Source of the DNA: Bradyrhizobium sp. Tv2a-2
Lineage (GTDB): Bacteria > Pseudomonadota > Alphaproteobacteria > Rhizobiales > Xanthobacteraceae
DNA: 64,000 nt
Assembly (NCBI RefSeq): GCF_000472425.1
Contig: NZ_AXAI01000002.1
Coordinates: 410,748-474,747 of the forward strand
Reading direction: 5' to 3'
The notes beneath the pieces were generated by a model that had not been told where the DNA came from, searched no databases, and saw only the letters and a program-made list of their open reading frames with translations. Position 1 is the stretch's first letter. Every line of letters begins with the position of its first letter. Of this stretch, positions 9,738 through 17,375 are shown piece after piece. The position numbers were made by a program, and so were the translations under genes.

Positions 9738-10724
9738 TCAAAGCACCGGCGGGCGCGCCAGCCCAAAGTGCCTGAGCATATCGACCAGTTCGGCCAACCG
9801 CCGCTCGCGGTAAGCGTCTACATCGAGGCCGGAATAGTCGAGAAAGCCGGCGCCGGTGCGCAAGCCGATACGTCCCTCACGCATGTTCCGTAGGATCACC
9901 TCCGGCGCGCGATAACGGTCGCTACCCAGCGCGCTCTCGAGGTAGCGGCTTGCGTAGTAGAGGATATCGCCGCCACCCCAGTCGATGAATTCCAGCAAGC
10001 CAAGCACTGCGTAGCGGAAGCCGAAGCCGTACTTGATCGCCCTGTCAATGTCCTCGGCGCTGGCGACACCTTCCTCGACCATCCGCGCGGCTTCGTTCAT
10101 CGCAAGCGCCTGGATGCGCGGCACAATGAAACCCGGCCTTGCGGCGCAGACCACGGGCACCTTTCCAATGCCCTCTAGTAAATCCTTGATCCTGACTATG
10201 ACCGCGGGGTCTGTGGCCGCACCCGGAGAGACCTCGACCAGGGGGATGAGATAGGCGGGATTGAGCCAGTGCACATTGAGGAAGCGGCCAGGATTTTCGA
10301 TCGCGCCGGACAGATCGTCGACCAGGATGGTCGACGTCGTGGAGGCAATGATGACATCCGGTCTGACCGACTTCGAGGCCGCGGCCAAAACCTCGCGCTT
10401 GAGCTCGACCACCTCCGGAACGCCCTCGAACACGAGGTTGGCACTTGCTAGAGCGGCGGAGCCGTCCTTCGCGGGGACGACCGACACCCGGCTCATGATC
10501 GTTTGAGCATCCGAATCCCTCAGCAGTCCGAACCTCGCCAGGCTCGCGAGCGTTTTCGCCACCTCGTCGCAGGCATCCGCCTCAAGTCCCGCAAACTGCT
10601 CGGGCGACCGCGATTTGACGTCAATCATCGTGACGGCGTGGCCCGCATAGGCAAACGCGACCGCAATGCCGCGGCCCATGCGGCCTGCACCCAGGCATGC
10701 GACGGCAGGGCGGTCCGCGTTCAT
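9738..10724 (-). CDS. 3-hydroxyacyl-CoA dehydrogenase family protein
   Basis: 328 residues from the ATG at 10724, whose overlap with the upstream stop (ATGA) and the N-terminal NAD motif GAGRMGRG (about 11-18) fix the start; the frame stays open far upstream but without family similarity. The HWLNPAYLIPLVEV stretch contains the catalytic histidine region, and the helical dimerisation domain begins around PGFIVPRIQA. It oxidises a 3-hydroxyacyl-CoA (or a related short hydroxyacid) with NAD. Last gene of a five-gene minus-strand operon with an acyl-CoA dehydrogenase and an acyl-CoA ligase, so a beta-oxidation-like role fits. Stop codons of this gene and the NicX-like gene nearly touch. Confidence 0.85.
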   Translation of the reverse strand: MNADRPAVACLGAGRMGRGIAVAFAYAGHAVTMIDVKSRSPEQFAGLEADACDEVAKTLASLARFGLLRDSDAQTIMSRVSVVPAKDGSAALASANLVFEGVPEVVELKREVLAAASKSVRPDVIIASTTSTILVDDLSGAIENPGRFLNVHWLNPAYLIPLVEVSPGAATDPAVIVRIKDLLEGIGKVPVVCAARPGFIVPRIQALAMNEAARMVEEGVASAEDIDRAIKYGFGFRYAVLGLLEFIDWGGGDILYYASRYLESALGSDRYRAPEVILRNMREGRIGLRTGAGFLDYSGLDVDAYRERRLAELVDMLRHFGLARPPVL

Positions 10725-11815
10725 CCCGTAAAACCCTCCTGTAACAGCTGCTGCAGCTCGCTTCGGTCCAATTCTCCAAGGCCGAGACTTTTGAGAGTTC
10801 GGCCGGTCAACGAGAAATCTTCGTTGCAGATAGCGCCACCGATAGCCAGAAACGATCTTGCCAGTGGTGTTGCGGTGCCAGCTAGTTCGGCAACCGAAAC
10901 CAGCAAGGACAGGCCGAGCCGCAAGTCTTCGCGCATATAACGATGCTCGGCCAGCGCAATCCGCTCGCGCCAATCGCCTGAATCGGTCAGCCGATCATGC
11001 GAGCCGCGACCGTACATCCAGACTTCGCCTTCCCTGGCGTAATGATGTGCCAGAGGAAAGTGCGGCTGGCCATATCCGAGTGCCTCTCGCACAGCGATAC
11101 GCTCGGCATCGAGCGCATCAGTGACGCGCCTGATCGCCGCTTGCGTACCTTCCTTGTGAATATCCCAGCGTTCGAAATGTTCGATCGGCCCAGCATTCAT
11201 CACGATCAACGGCGGATGAATGATGGGGCCGGCATTCATCAATGCGCCAGAAAGCGCATCGCCGCAGGGCTCAATCACGTCAGGGAATGCGCGCCCAATC
11301 ACGTCGAGCGCATGATCCGCGGTGCGCAGCGGGAAAATGCCGACCGGCAGGCGTTTGGCGCGGATTGTAATGGCGACCTCGAAAGGAGCGTGCTTGCGGG
11401 TCAGCCACGGCAGGGTGCCCGTCTCCGCAAAGCAGACCTCGGCGCGATTGCCGGCGTCGCGCGCCGCATTGGCAAAGATCATCGTGCCGAAAGTCGCCGG
11501 CGGCATAAAGACGACTTGGCCATCGCGAATGTGAGGCGCAAGTGCGCGCGCGATGTCCGCTTGGGCGAAAGCGGGGGCCGGGCACAGGATCAGCTCCGCC
11601 TCGCGCACCGCATCGGCGATGTCGGTGGTCACAAGGGCCAGCTTGACGTCGTGCCGCCCCTTCGAATCTTTCACAATAATACGCGAGCCCGCAGCTTGGT
11701 GTGTCGCAACGAGATCACGGTCGCGGCGCCACAGCCGCACATCATGGCCCTGAAGCGCAAAGTCTCCCGCGGCAGCGAAGGAGCCGTTGCCGCCGCCCAG
11801 CACCGCGATCCTCAA
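10721..11815 (-). CDS. NAD/NADP-dependent octopine/opine dehydrogenase family protein
   Basis: 364 residues. The N-terminal Rossmann fold starts immediately (VLGGGNGSFAAAGD, about 5-18), and the C-terminal Octopine_DH domain shows the conserved MNAGPIIHP segment, in which the histidine is the family's catalytic residue. Opine dehydrogenases reductively join an amino acid to a 2-oxo acid; homologues outside that role act on other N-substituted amino acids. The start is a TTG overlapping the upstream ligase stop (TTGA), and the end overlaps the next gene by ATGA. Placement inside a CoA catabolic operon is unusual; its substrate is not known. Confidence 0.82.
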   Translation of the reverse strand: MRIAVLGGGNGSFAAAGDFALQGHDVRLWRRDRDLVATHQAAGSRIIVKDSKGRHDVKLALVTTDIADAVREAELILCPAPAFAQADIARALAPHIRDGQVVFMPPATFGTMIFANAARDAGNRAEVCFAETGTLPWLTRKHAPFEVAITIRAKRLPVGIFPLRTADHALDVIGRAFPDVIEPCGDALSGALMNAGPIIHPPLIVMNAGPIEHFERWDIHKEGTQAAIRRVTDALDAERIAVREALGYGQPHFPLAHHYAREGEVWMYGRGSHDRLTDSGDWRERIALAEHRYMREDLRLGLSLLVSVAELAGTATPLARSFLAIGGAICNEDFSLTGRTLKSLGLGELDRSELQQLLQEGFTG

Positions 11816-13347
11816 TTGGCGTCTCCCTGCTCGCGTGATTGCACGTCGAACTGCTTCAACATGAAATGCTGAACCTTGCCCAAGGCCGTGCGCGGCAGGT
11901 CCTCCACAAAAATGATCTCACGCGGCACCTTGAAGCGAGCGAGCTGCGACTGTGCATGCGCCTTCAGGTCCTCCGCCTCGACCCCAGTCTCGGATCGTCT
12001 GATCACATAGGCGACCGGCACCTCGTCCCAACGCGGGTCCGCGCGTCCGATCACGCCACATTCGATGACGTCGGGATGCTCCATGAGCACGCGTTCGACC
12101 TCCGCTGGATAGATGTTTTCGCCGCCGGAGATGATCAGGTTCTTCTTGCGGTCGTGAACCCAGAAGTAGCCGTCCGCGTCGCGACGGCCGATGTCGCCGC
12201 TGCGGTACCAGCCGTCGTGCAGCGCCGCCCGCGTCGCCTGTTCGTTGCCCCAGTATTCGAAGAATACGTTGGGACCGCGCACGGCGATCTCGCCTGCTGA
12301 GTCCGGTGGTAGTTCCTGTCCGTCGTCGTCGAGGATTGCCGCCTCGCAGCACAAGCCGGGCAGGCCGGTCGAGCCTTCGCGCGAAAGGTCGCCTCCGAGC
12401 CTTGTGTAGACAGCGATAGGACAGGTCTCCGTCGAGCCATAGACCTGGAGCACCGGCACTCCGCGGTCTACAACGCGGTCGATCAGATGCTGCGGCACAA
12501 TGGTTGAGCCGGTCGAGATCGCCTTCAGGGAAGATAGGTCGGCTGTCGCCCACCCAGCGTGGTCCGTCATTGCCTGGATGATGGCAGGTACCAGCACGGT
12601 CAAAGTTGGACGGTCACGCTCGAAGGCGGCAAGTGTTGCGTCGGGAGTAAAGCGGGAATGGATGGTGACCGTCGCACCATGATGCAGCGCAGGCGTGGTC
12701 TGGATATTGAGGCCGCCGACGTGGAAAAAAGGCAGGACGGTCAACACATGATCGTCCGAGGTGAGGTCGTGCATGTGCTGGCTCATCACGCCGTTCCAGA
12801 GTAGTGCCTCCTGGCGCAGCACCGCACCCTTGGGTCGTCCCGTCGTACCCGACGTGTAAACGATCAAAAGCGGACAAGACAGGTCGGTATGCGGAATGCG
12901 GCCGTCGCCGTGTGCCCGGGTCAGCAAGCTGCTCCAAGTGTCCCCACGTGGCGGCGCGAAGTCCAGGCCGATGACGGCTGCGTCAGGGAGTTTTTCTTCG
13001 AGAGGCGACAGGATCGCTGCAAAGGCCTGCTCGAGTGCCAGAACCTTGACTCCCGCATCGCACAAGATGAACAACTGCTCGGGGACTGCCAGGCGCCAAT
13101 TCAGCGGTACCATCAGCGCGCCGAGCCGTGCGCAAGCATAGAGCAAGACGAGATAGTCTGGCCGATTCAGGCTGAGGATCGCGACGCGGTCGCCCCTGTT
13201 GACACCATACCTGGATTTCAAGGTTTTCGCGGCCCGCTCGATCCGTGTCTCCAGGGCCGCATAGCTTAGCGTTGCGCCTTCGAAACGGATCGCGGGCTTG
13301 TCCGGTACGAAAGCTGCATTGCGTTCGATCAGCGTGCAGAGATCCAC
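11812..13347 (-). CDS. AMP-forming acyl-CoA ligase (class I adenylate-forming)
   Basis: 511 residues from the GTG at 13347, two bases after the acyl-CoA dehydrogenase stop; upstream in-frame codons lie inside that gene and were rejected. The P-loop-like motif YTSGTTGRPKG, the YGSTET adenylate-binding motif, the hinge SGDIGRRDADGY and RKKNLIISGGENI are all present. The C-terminal PRTALGK carries the catalytic lysine at about residue 491. It activates a carboxylic acid to its CoA thioester. The PX4GK form of the C-terminal motif is what Pat-type acetyltransferases are reported to recognise. Operon context favours a medium-chain, alicyclic or aryl acid. Confidence 0.88.
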   Translation of the reverse strand: MDLCTLIERNAAFVPDKPAIRFEGATLSYAALETRIERAAKTLKSRYGVNRGDRVAILSLNRPDYLVLLYACARLGALMVPLNWRLAVPEQLFILCDAGVKVLALEQAFAAILSPLEEKLPDAAVIGLDFAPPRGDTWSSLLTRAHGDGRIPHTDLSCPLLIVYTSGTTGRPKGAVLRQEALLWNGVMSQHMHDLTSDDHVLTVLPFFHVGGLNIQTTPALHHGATVTIHSRFTPDATLAAFERDRPTLTVLVPAIIQAMTDHAGWATADLSSLKAISTGSTIVPQHLIDRVVDRGVPVLQVYGSTETCPIAVYTRLGGDLSREGSTGLPGLCCEAAILDDDGQELPPDSAGEIAVRGPNVFFEYWGNEQATRAALHDGWYRSGDIGRRDADGYFWVHDRKKNLIISGGENIYPAEVERVLMEHPDVIECGVIGRADPRWDEVPVAYVIRRSETGVEAEDLKAHAQSQLARFKVPREIIFVEDLPRTALGKVQHFMLKQFDVQSREQGDAN

Positions 13348-13349
13348 GG

Positions 13350-14639
13350 CTAATCGTCCGTTTCGCCGGTCTCGTAGAGAGCTTCCCTGCCGATGCGATC
13401 GAGACAGAGCTCGGCGGTCCACGGCAACATCAGCGAGCCGCAACGGCTGTCGCGATAGATGCGTTCCAGCGGCAGTGACTTCAGCATGGCCTGCCCGCCG
13501 CAGGTGCGGATCGCAAGCGTTGCGAGTTCGTTGGCGCCTTCCATGACAGAGTATTGGGCGGCATAGGCGCGCAGCACCTGCTCCTTGGTGGGATTGGCAC
13601 GCGCCTCGGTCACCGCCTGGAACCAGATCGCCTTGATCTGTTCGAGCTTGATCTGCATTTGCGCGACCGTGATCTGCTTGGTCGGATACATTCGCCGCTT
13701 GACCGGCGGCGTGCCGGGAACTTCGCCGCGAAGATAGCGCACAGTGAAATCGTAAGCTGCCTGCGCGAGGCCCATATAGGTCGGCGATAGTGTGAGGAAC
13801 ATGTGCGGCCAGCGCAATGCCGCCTGGAAATACACCCCGCGCGGCATCAATGCCGCATCCTCTTCGACGAGGACATCCTTGAACAGCAACGTGCGCGACA
13901 CCGTGCCGCGCATGCCAAGCGGGTCCCAGTCGCCGACAACGGAAACGCCTTCGGCCTTCGCTGGTATCGCAAGATACAGCGTATTTCTGCGGGTTGCCTT
14001 CTCACCCTCCGCGATTTCGGTGCAGAGCACGCCGTAATAGTCGGCGTGCCCGGAGAGCGAGGCGAATATCTTCTTGCCGTTGACGATCCATCCGCCCTTG
14101 ACGGGCTTCGCCTCGGTCCCGAAAGCAACGCCACCCGCGGCAGCCGCGCCGCCTTCGGAAAATGGTTGCGAATAAACCGCCCCTTTCTCGACAATGCGCT
14201 TGTAGTGGATCGCACGGCGGTGCTCATGCTCCGCCCGTGTCGCTGTATCCATGTCGAGATCATCGGCCAACGGGCCCGACCACAGCGTGGAGCAGACATG
14301 CATGTTCCAGGTAAGGGCGGTTGCGCCGCAGTAGCGGCCAATCTCCGCGGCGGCGAGCGCGTAGGTCTGATACTCCGCGCCGAGACCACCGTGCTCTTTC
14401 GGAATCGAAATGCCGAGCAAGCCCGCGCGATGCAGATCGGCATAATTCTCGACTGGAAATTTCGCGTCACGATCATACGCGGCTGCGCGGCCAGCAAACA
14501 CGGTTTGCCCAAGCTCGCGCGCCCGCGCGATGATCCCGGCCTGCTCATCGGTCAGGCGAAAAGCCGCGGGATCGAAGATCGGCGCATCGAGGGCGATCTT
14601 GTCGATCGCGTTTGCGTTCTTGCCGACTTGTACCGTCAT
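13350..14639 (-). CDS. Acyl-CoA dehydrogenase family protein
   Basis: 429 residues, a flavoprotein of the acyl-CoA dehydrogenase superfamily. The N-terminal helical domain contains FPVENYADLHRAGLLG and IPKEHGGLGAEY; the middle beta domain runs through QPFSEGG, VNGKKIFASLSG and the DPLGMRGT segment; the C-terminal helices end with ERIYRDSRCGSLMLPW. The glutamate of the terminal TAEL may correspond to the usual catalytic base region, but the motif is atypical, so an oxidase or monooxygenase-like relative is possible. Its ATG overlaps the preceding hydrolase stop (ATGA). Expected to introduce a double bond into the acyl-CoA formed by the neighbouring ligase. Confidence 0.87.
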   Translation of the reverse strand: MTVQVGKNANAIDKIALDAPIFDPAAFRLTDEQAGIIARARELGQTVFAGRAAAYDRDAKFPVENYADLHRAGLLGISIPKEHGGLGAEYQTYALAAAEIGRYCGATALTWNMHVCSTLWSGPLADDLDMDTATRAEHEHRRAIHYKRIVEKGAVYSQPFSEGGAAAAGGVAFGTEAKPVKGGWIVNGKKIFASLSGHADYYGVLCTEIAEGEKATRRNTLYLAIPAKAEGVSVVGDWDPLGMRGTVSRTLLFKDVLVEEDAALMPRGVYFQAALRWPHMFLTLSPTYMGLAQAAYDFTVRYLRGEVPGTPPVKRRMYPTKQITVAQMQIKLEQIKAIWFQAVTEARANPTKEQVLRAYAAQYSVMEGANELATLAIRTCGGQAMLKSLPLERIYRDSRCGSLMLPWTAELCLDRIGREALYETGETDD

Positions 14640-15460
14640 GATGCCGTTGCTTCCGTTGGGATCATCTTCAGAAACTGATCGAGTGCGGCGTTGAAGGCCA
14701 AAGGGCGCTCCAGGTTGACAAGGTGGCCCGCGCCATCAAGTTCAACATAGTTTGCCGAGGGAATGAAGCTTGCCATCTTGGCCATCATCGGCGCGGGGGC
14801 GTTCTTGTCCTTGCTGCCCGAGAGTACCAGCGTCGGGACCTTGATGTCCTTGAGCGCCTGGCGTTGATCGAAGCCCAGGAGCGCGAGCATGCAGGCGCGG
14901 TAGCTTGCTTCGGGAACGCTGGCCATGCAATCGCGGGCAAGTTCCATTCCGTCGGGATCGGGATCGGCGCCGACCAACTCACTGACCAGCGTGGGCGCGA
15001 GCGAGGCCATGGACTCGCCGCGATCCAGAGGACCAAGTCGCGCTTCGACGAATGATTTTTGCCAGTCGCCGTCGGCCTTGCCGAAGGCAGGGCTGGTTTG
15101 CGCGAGCACGACGGCGCCGGCGCTGCGAGGATTGTTCACCAGCCACTGCTGGACGATCATGCCGCCGATCGAGTGCCCGACCAGGATGGGCTTGACCGCC
15201 CCAATGTCGCTCAGGAAATCCTGCAGCGCCTCGGCAAGGGTAGCGATGCTGACGCGCGCAAGCGGTGACGAGCCGCCATAACCGGGCATGTCCCACGCGA
15301 CCGCACGGTAGCGCTCGCCGAAGGCTTCGAGTTGGGTCCGCCAGGCGCGCGCCGCGCCACCGATACCATGCAAGAACACCAGTGGCGGCAGGCCCGCCTC
15401 GCCAGCCGCTTCAAAAGTGAAGCGGGCGTCGTTGGTCTTCATGGGCGCAGATTGAGGCAC
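14636..15460 (-). CDS. Alpha/beta hydrolase
   Basis: About 274 residues from the GTG at 15460, which has GGAGACCGGC just upstream; an ATG at 15442 would give 268 residues and lacks a clear ribosome site. The fold is shown by the oxyanion motif HGIGG, the nucleophile elbow GHSIGG, the acidic residue in SGSKDKNAP and the catalytic histidine in GAGHLVNLE. Closest by general features are enol-lactonases, C-C hydrolases and N-formylmaleamate deformylases. First gene of the minus-strand acyl-CoA operon, facing the SDR operon across two AT-rich operators. Possible roles are ring-product or thioester hydrolysis; not resolved. Confidence 0.85.
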   Translation of the reverse strand: MPQSAPMKTNDARFTFEAAGEAGLPPLVFLHGIGGAARAWRTQLEAFGERYRAVAWDMPGYGGSSPLARVSIATLAEALQDFLSDIGAVKPILVGHSIGGMIVQQWLVNNPRSAGAVVLAQTSPAFGKADGDWQKSFVEARLGPLDRGESMASLAPTLVSELVGADPDPDGMELARDCMASVPEASYRACMLALLGFDQRQALKDIKVPTLVLSGSKDKNAPAPMMAKMASFIPSANYVELDGAGHLVNLERPLAFNAALDQFLKMIPTEATAS

Positions 15461-15520
15461 GCCGGTCTCCGGTCTCGCGAACCTGCCAATGCTAACAGGC
15501 CCCTGTTGGATGGGAAGCGA

Positions 15521-15542
15521 TAATTTTATATTTAAAGCAATT
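15521..15542. promoter_or_regulatory. Putative MarR operator, copy 1
   Basis: ATAATTTTA, four bases, TAAAGCAAT: an imperfect copy of the inverted repeat found intact at 17325-17352. It lies 60-80 bases upstream of the minus-strand hydrolase start and shares the divergent promoter with copy 2. Confidence 0.5.
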
Positions 15543-15580
15543 TTTGCGCCGCGGTTGAACGACAAGTCCCTTCCTTGCAA

Positions 15581-15602
15581 AAACTTTAAGTCTAAAATAT
15601 AC
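15581..15602. promoter_or_regulatory. Putative MarR operator, copy 2
   Basis: AAAACTTTA, AGTC, TAAAATATA: second imperfect copy in the same divergent gap, 38 bases before the SDR start codon. Its right half matches the intact copy at 17325-17352 for seven bases. Confidence 0.5.
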
Positions 15603-15639
15603 GCAAGGGAGATCGAACCCAATCGGGGAAGCCTGCGCG

Positions 15640-16401
15640 ATGTCCGGATTGCCGCATTCTTCGCATGCGCTGGTGACCGGCGGCAGCCGTGGCATCGGCC
15701 GCAGAATTGCGGCCGCGATGGTAGGCGCGGGTGCGACAGTCACGATCATCGGGCGCGATCGCGCGACGATGGAAGCGGTAGTGGCTGCCGGAGAGGCGCA
15801 TTTCATTGAGGTCGCCGACGTGGCGAACCAGGCGTCCGTCAACGCGGCGGTTGCGGCTGCGGCGGCGCGGAAGCCGATCGACATATTGGTCGCAAATGCC
15901 GGCTCTGCCCAATCCGCGCCGTTTGCCAAATCCGACGCAGCATTCTTCCGTCGCATGATCGACGTCAATTTCATGGGCGTCGTGTATGCGATCCAGGCGG
16001 TGCTGCCTGGCATGAAGAATCGACCCTATGGTCGTATTGTGGCAGTTGCGTCAACCGCCGGCCTCAAGGGCTATCCCTATGTGAGCGCCTACAGCGCCGC
16101 TAAACATGCTGTCGTGGGGCTCGTGCGCTCACTCGCGCTCGAGCTCGCCGGGACCTCCCTCACCGTGAATGCAGTATGCCCGGGATTTACCGATACCGAT
16201 CTTGTTTCGGCAAGCGTCGAGAATATCATGAAGAAGACCGGCCGCAGCCGCGAGCAGGCCTTGGCTGAGCTCGCGCGCCATAATCCGCAGGGACGCCTGG
16301 TTAGTCCCGCGGAAGTCGCCGATGCCGTGCTTTGGTTGTGCGGTGAGAAGGCGAGTGCAATCACCGGTCAAGCCATCGCGGTTGCCGGCGGAGAGATTTG
16401 A
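15640..16401 (+). CDS. Short-chain dehydrogenase/reductase (SDR)
   Basis: 253 residues, a classical SDR. The cofactor motif TGGSRGIG is at about 8-15, NAG at about 87-89, a catalytic serine in VAVASTAG and the YSAAK catalytic pair. The C-terminal PGFTDTDLV loop and WLCGEKASAITGQ are typical of 3-oxoacyl or 3-hydroxyacyl-CoA-acting SDRs. GGGGAAG lies upstream of the ATG. First gene of a two-gene operon with an enoyl-CoA hydratase homologue, so oxidation or reduction of a CoA-bound alcohol or ketone is the likely task. Confidence 0.88.
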   Translation: MSGLPHSSHALVTGGSRGIGRRIAAAMVGAGATVTIIGRDRATMEAVVAAGEAHFIEVADVANQASVNAAVAAAAARKPIDILVANAGSAQSAPFAKSDAAFFRRMIDVNFMGVVYAIQAVLPGMKNRPYGRIVAVASTAGLKGYPYVSAYSAAKHAVVGLVRSLALELAGTSLTVNAVCPGFTDTDLVSASVENIMKKTGRSREQALAELARHNPQGRLVSPAEVADAVLWLCGEKASAITGQAIAVAGGEI

Positions 16402-16454
16402 TAGCAAGCGCGATTCGAAAGCATGAGAGCGGATAAGCAGTCCAGGGAGATGAC

Positions 16455-17291
16455 ATGAGCCGGCCAGCCAATCCTGTTACCTTGCCTTTGGCAGACTATA
16501 CGCCTCAACACTTCCTGCTTGGCGTGGCCGATGGCGTGGCGACGGTGACATTGAACCGCCCCGAGCGAAAGAACCCGCTGACCTTCGAGAGTTACCGCGA
16601 GCTCACGGATTTCTTTCGAGCCTGTTCCTTCGATGACTCGGTCAAATCCGTCGTCGTGACCGGCGCCGGCGGCAACTTCTCGTCCGGTGGCGACGTGTTC
16701 GAGATCATCGGTCCCCTGGTCAAGATGGATACCAAGGGGCTGACGGCCTTTACCCGCATGACAGGCGACCTGGTCAAGGCGATGCGTGCCTGCCCGCAGC
16801 CGATCGTCGCGGCCGTCGAGGGCATCTGTGCCGGCGCAGGCGCGATCGTCGCGATGGCGTCAGACATGCGATTGGCGGCGCCCGGCGCAAAGGTCGCATT
16901 TCTGTTCAACAAAGTGGGGCTGGCCGGCTGCGACATGGGAGCCTGCGCGCTCCTGCCGCGCATCATCGGTCAAACGCGCGCGTCAGAGCTCCTTTATACC
17001 GGACGCTTCATGACGGCGGAGGAGGGCGAGCGGTGGGGCTTTTTCAGTCGCATCGTCGCGCCGGACCAGGTCCTGCCGCAGTCGCGGGCGCTCGCGCGCG
17101 AAATTGCGCAGGGACCGACCTTTGCCAACACCATGACCAAGCGCATGCTTGCCATGGAATGGGCGATGTCGGTTGAGGAGGCGATCGAGGCGGAAGCGGT
17201 GGCGCAGGCTCTCTGCATGACCACCGCCGACTTTGCCCGCGCCTTCGAGGCTTTTGCCAACAAGGCAAAACCGGTCTTCCAGGGCAACTAG
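16455..17291 (+). CDS. Enoyl-CoA hydratase/isomerase family protein
   Basis: 278 residues of the crotonase superfamily. The oxyanion-hole segments are seen in [12 protein letters not shown] and in [12 protein letters not shown]; the second half ([15 protein letters not shown]) is the usual active-site region, where the typical glutamates are not obvious, so the reaction could be hydration, isomerisation or ring hydrolysis. GGGAG lies eight bases before the ATG. It follows the SDR gene by 53 bases. The family is regularly present in CoA-dependent aromatic degradation clusters. Confidence 0.87.
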   Translation: MSRPANPVTLPLADYTPQHFLLGVADGVATVTLNRPERKNPLTFESYRELTDFFRACSFDDSVKSVVVTGAGGNFSSGGDVFEIIGPLVKMDTKGLTAFTRMTGDLVKAMRACPQPIVAAVEGICAGAGAIVAMASDMRLAAPGAKVAFLFNKVGLAGCDMGACALLPRIIGQTRASELLYTGRFMTAEEGERWGFFSRIVAPDQVLPQSRALAREIAQGPTFANTMTKRMLAMEWAMSVEEAIEAEAVAQALCMTTADFARAFEAFANKAKPVFQGN

Positions 17292-17324
17292 GGTGGCGCC
17301 AAGGACCAAACCGGGGACTTGCGT

Positions 17325-17352
17325 AAAATTATTTTAGGTTTAAAATAATTTT
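17325..17352. promoter_or_regulatory. MarR-type operator, perfect inverted repeat (copy 3)
   Basis: AAAATTATTTTA and TAAAATAATTTT form an exact 12-base inverted repeat around the four bases GGTT. It ends 23 bases before the start codon of the monooxygenase/reductase, just upstream of its GGAGG ribosome site, where bound repressor would block transcription. The best copy of five related repeats in this region. Confidence 0.72.
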
Positions 17353-17375
17353 CGTTCGGGGAACCGGAGGCGCTC

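Noticed and set aside
10725..10973. N-terminal extension of the 3-hydroxyacyl-CoA dehydrogenase
   Set aside because: It overlaps the upstream opine-dehydrogenase-like gene entirely and precedes the NAD-binding motif; the ATGA-coupled start at 10724 fits.
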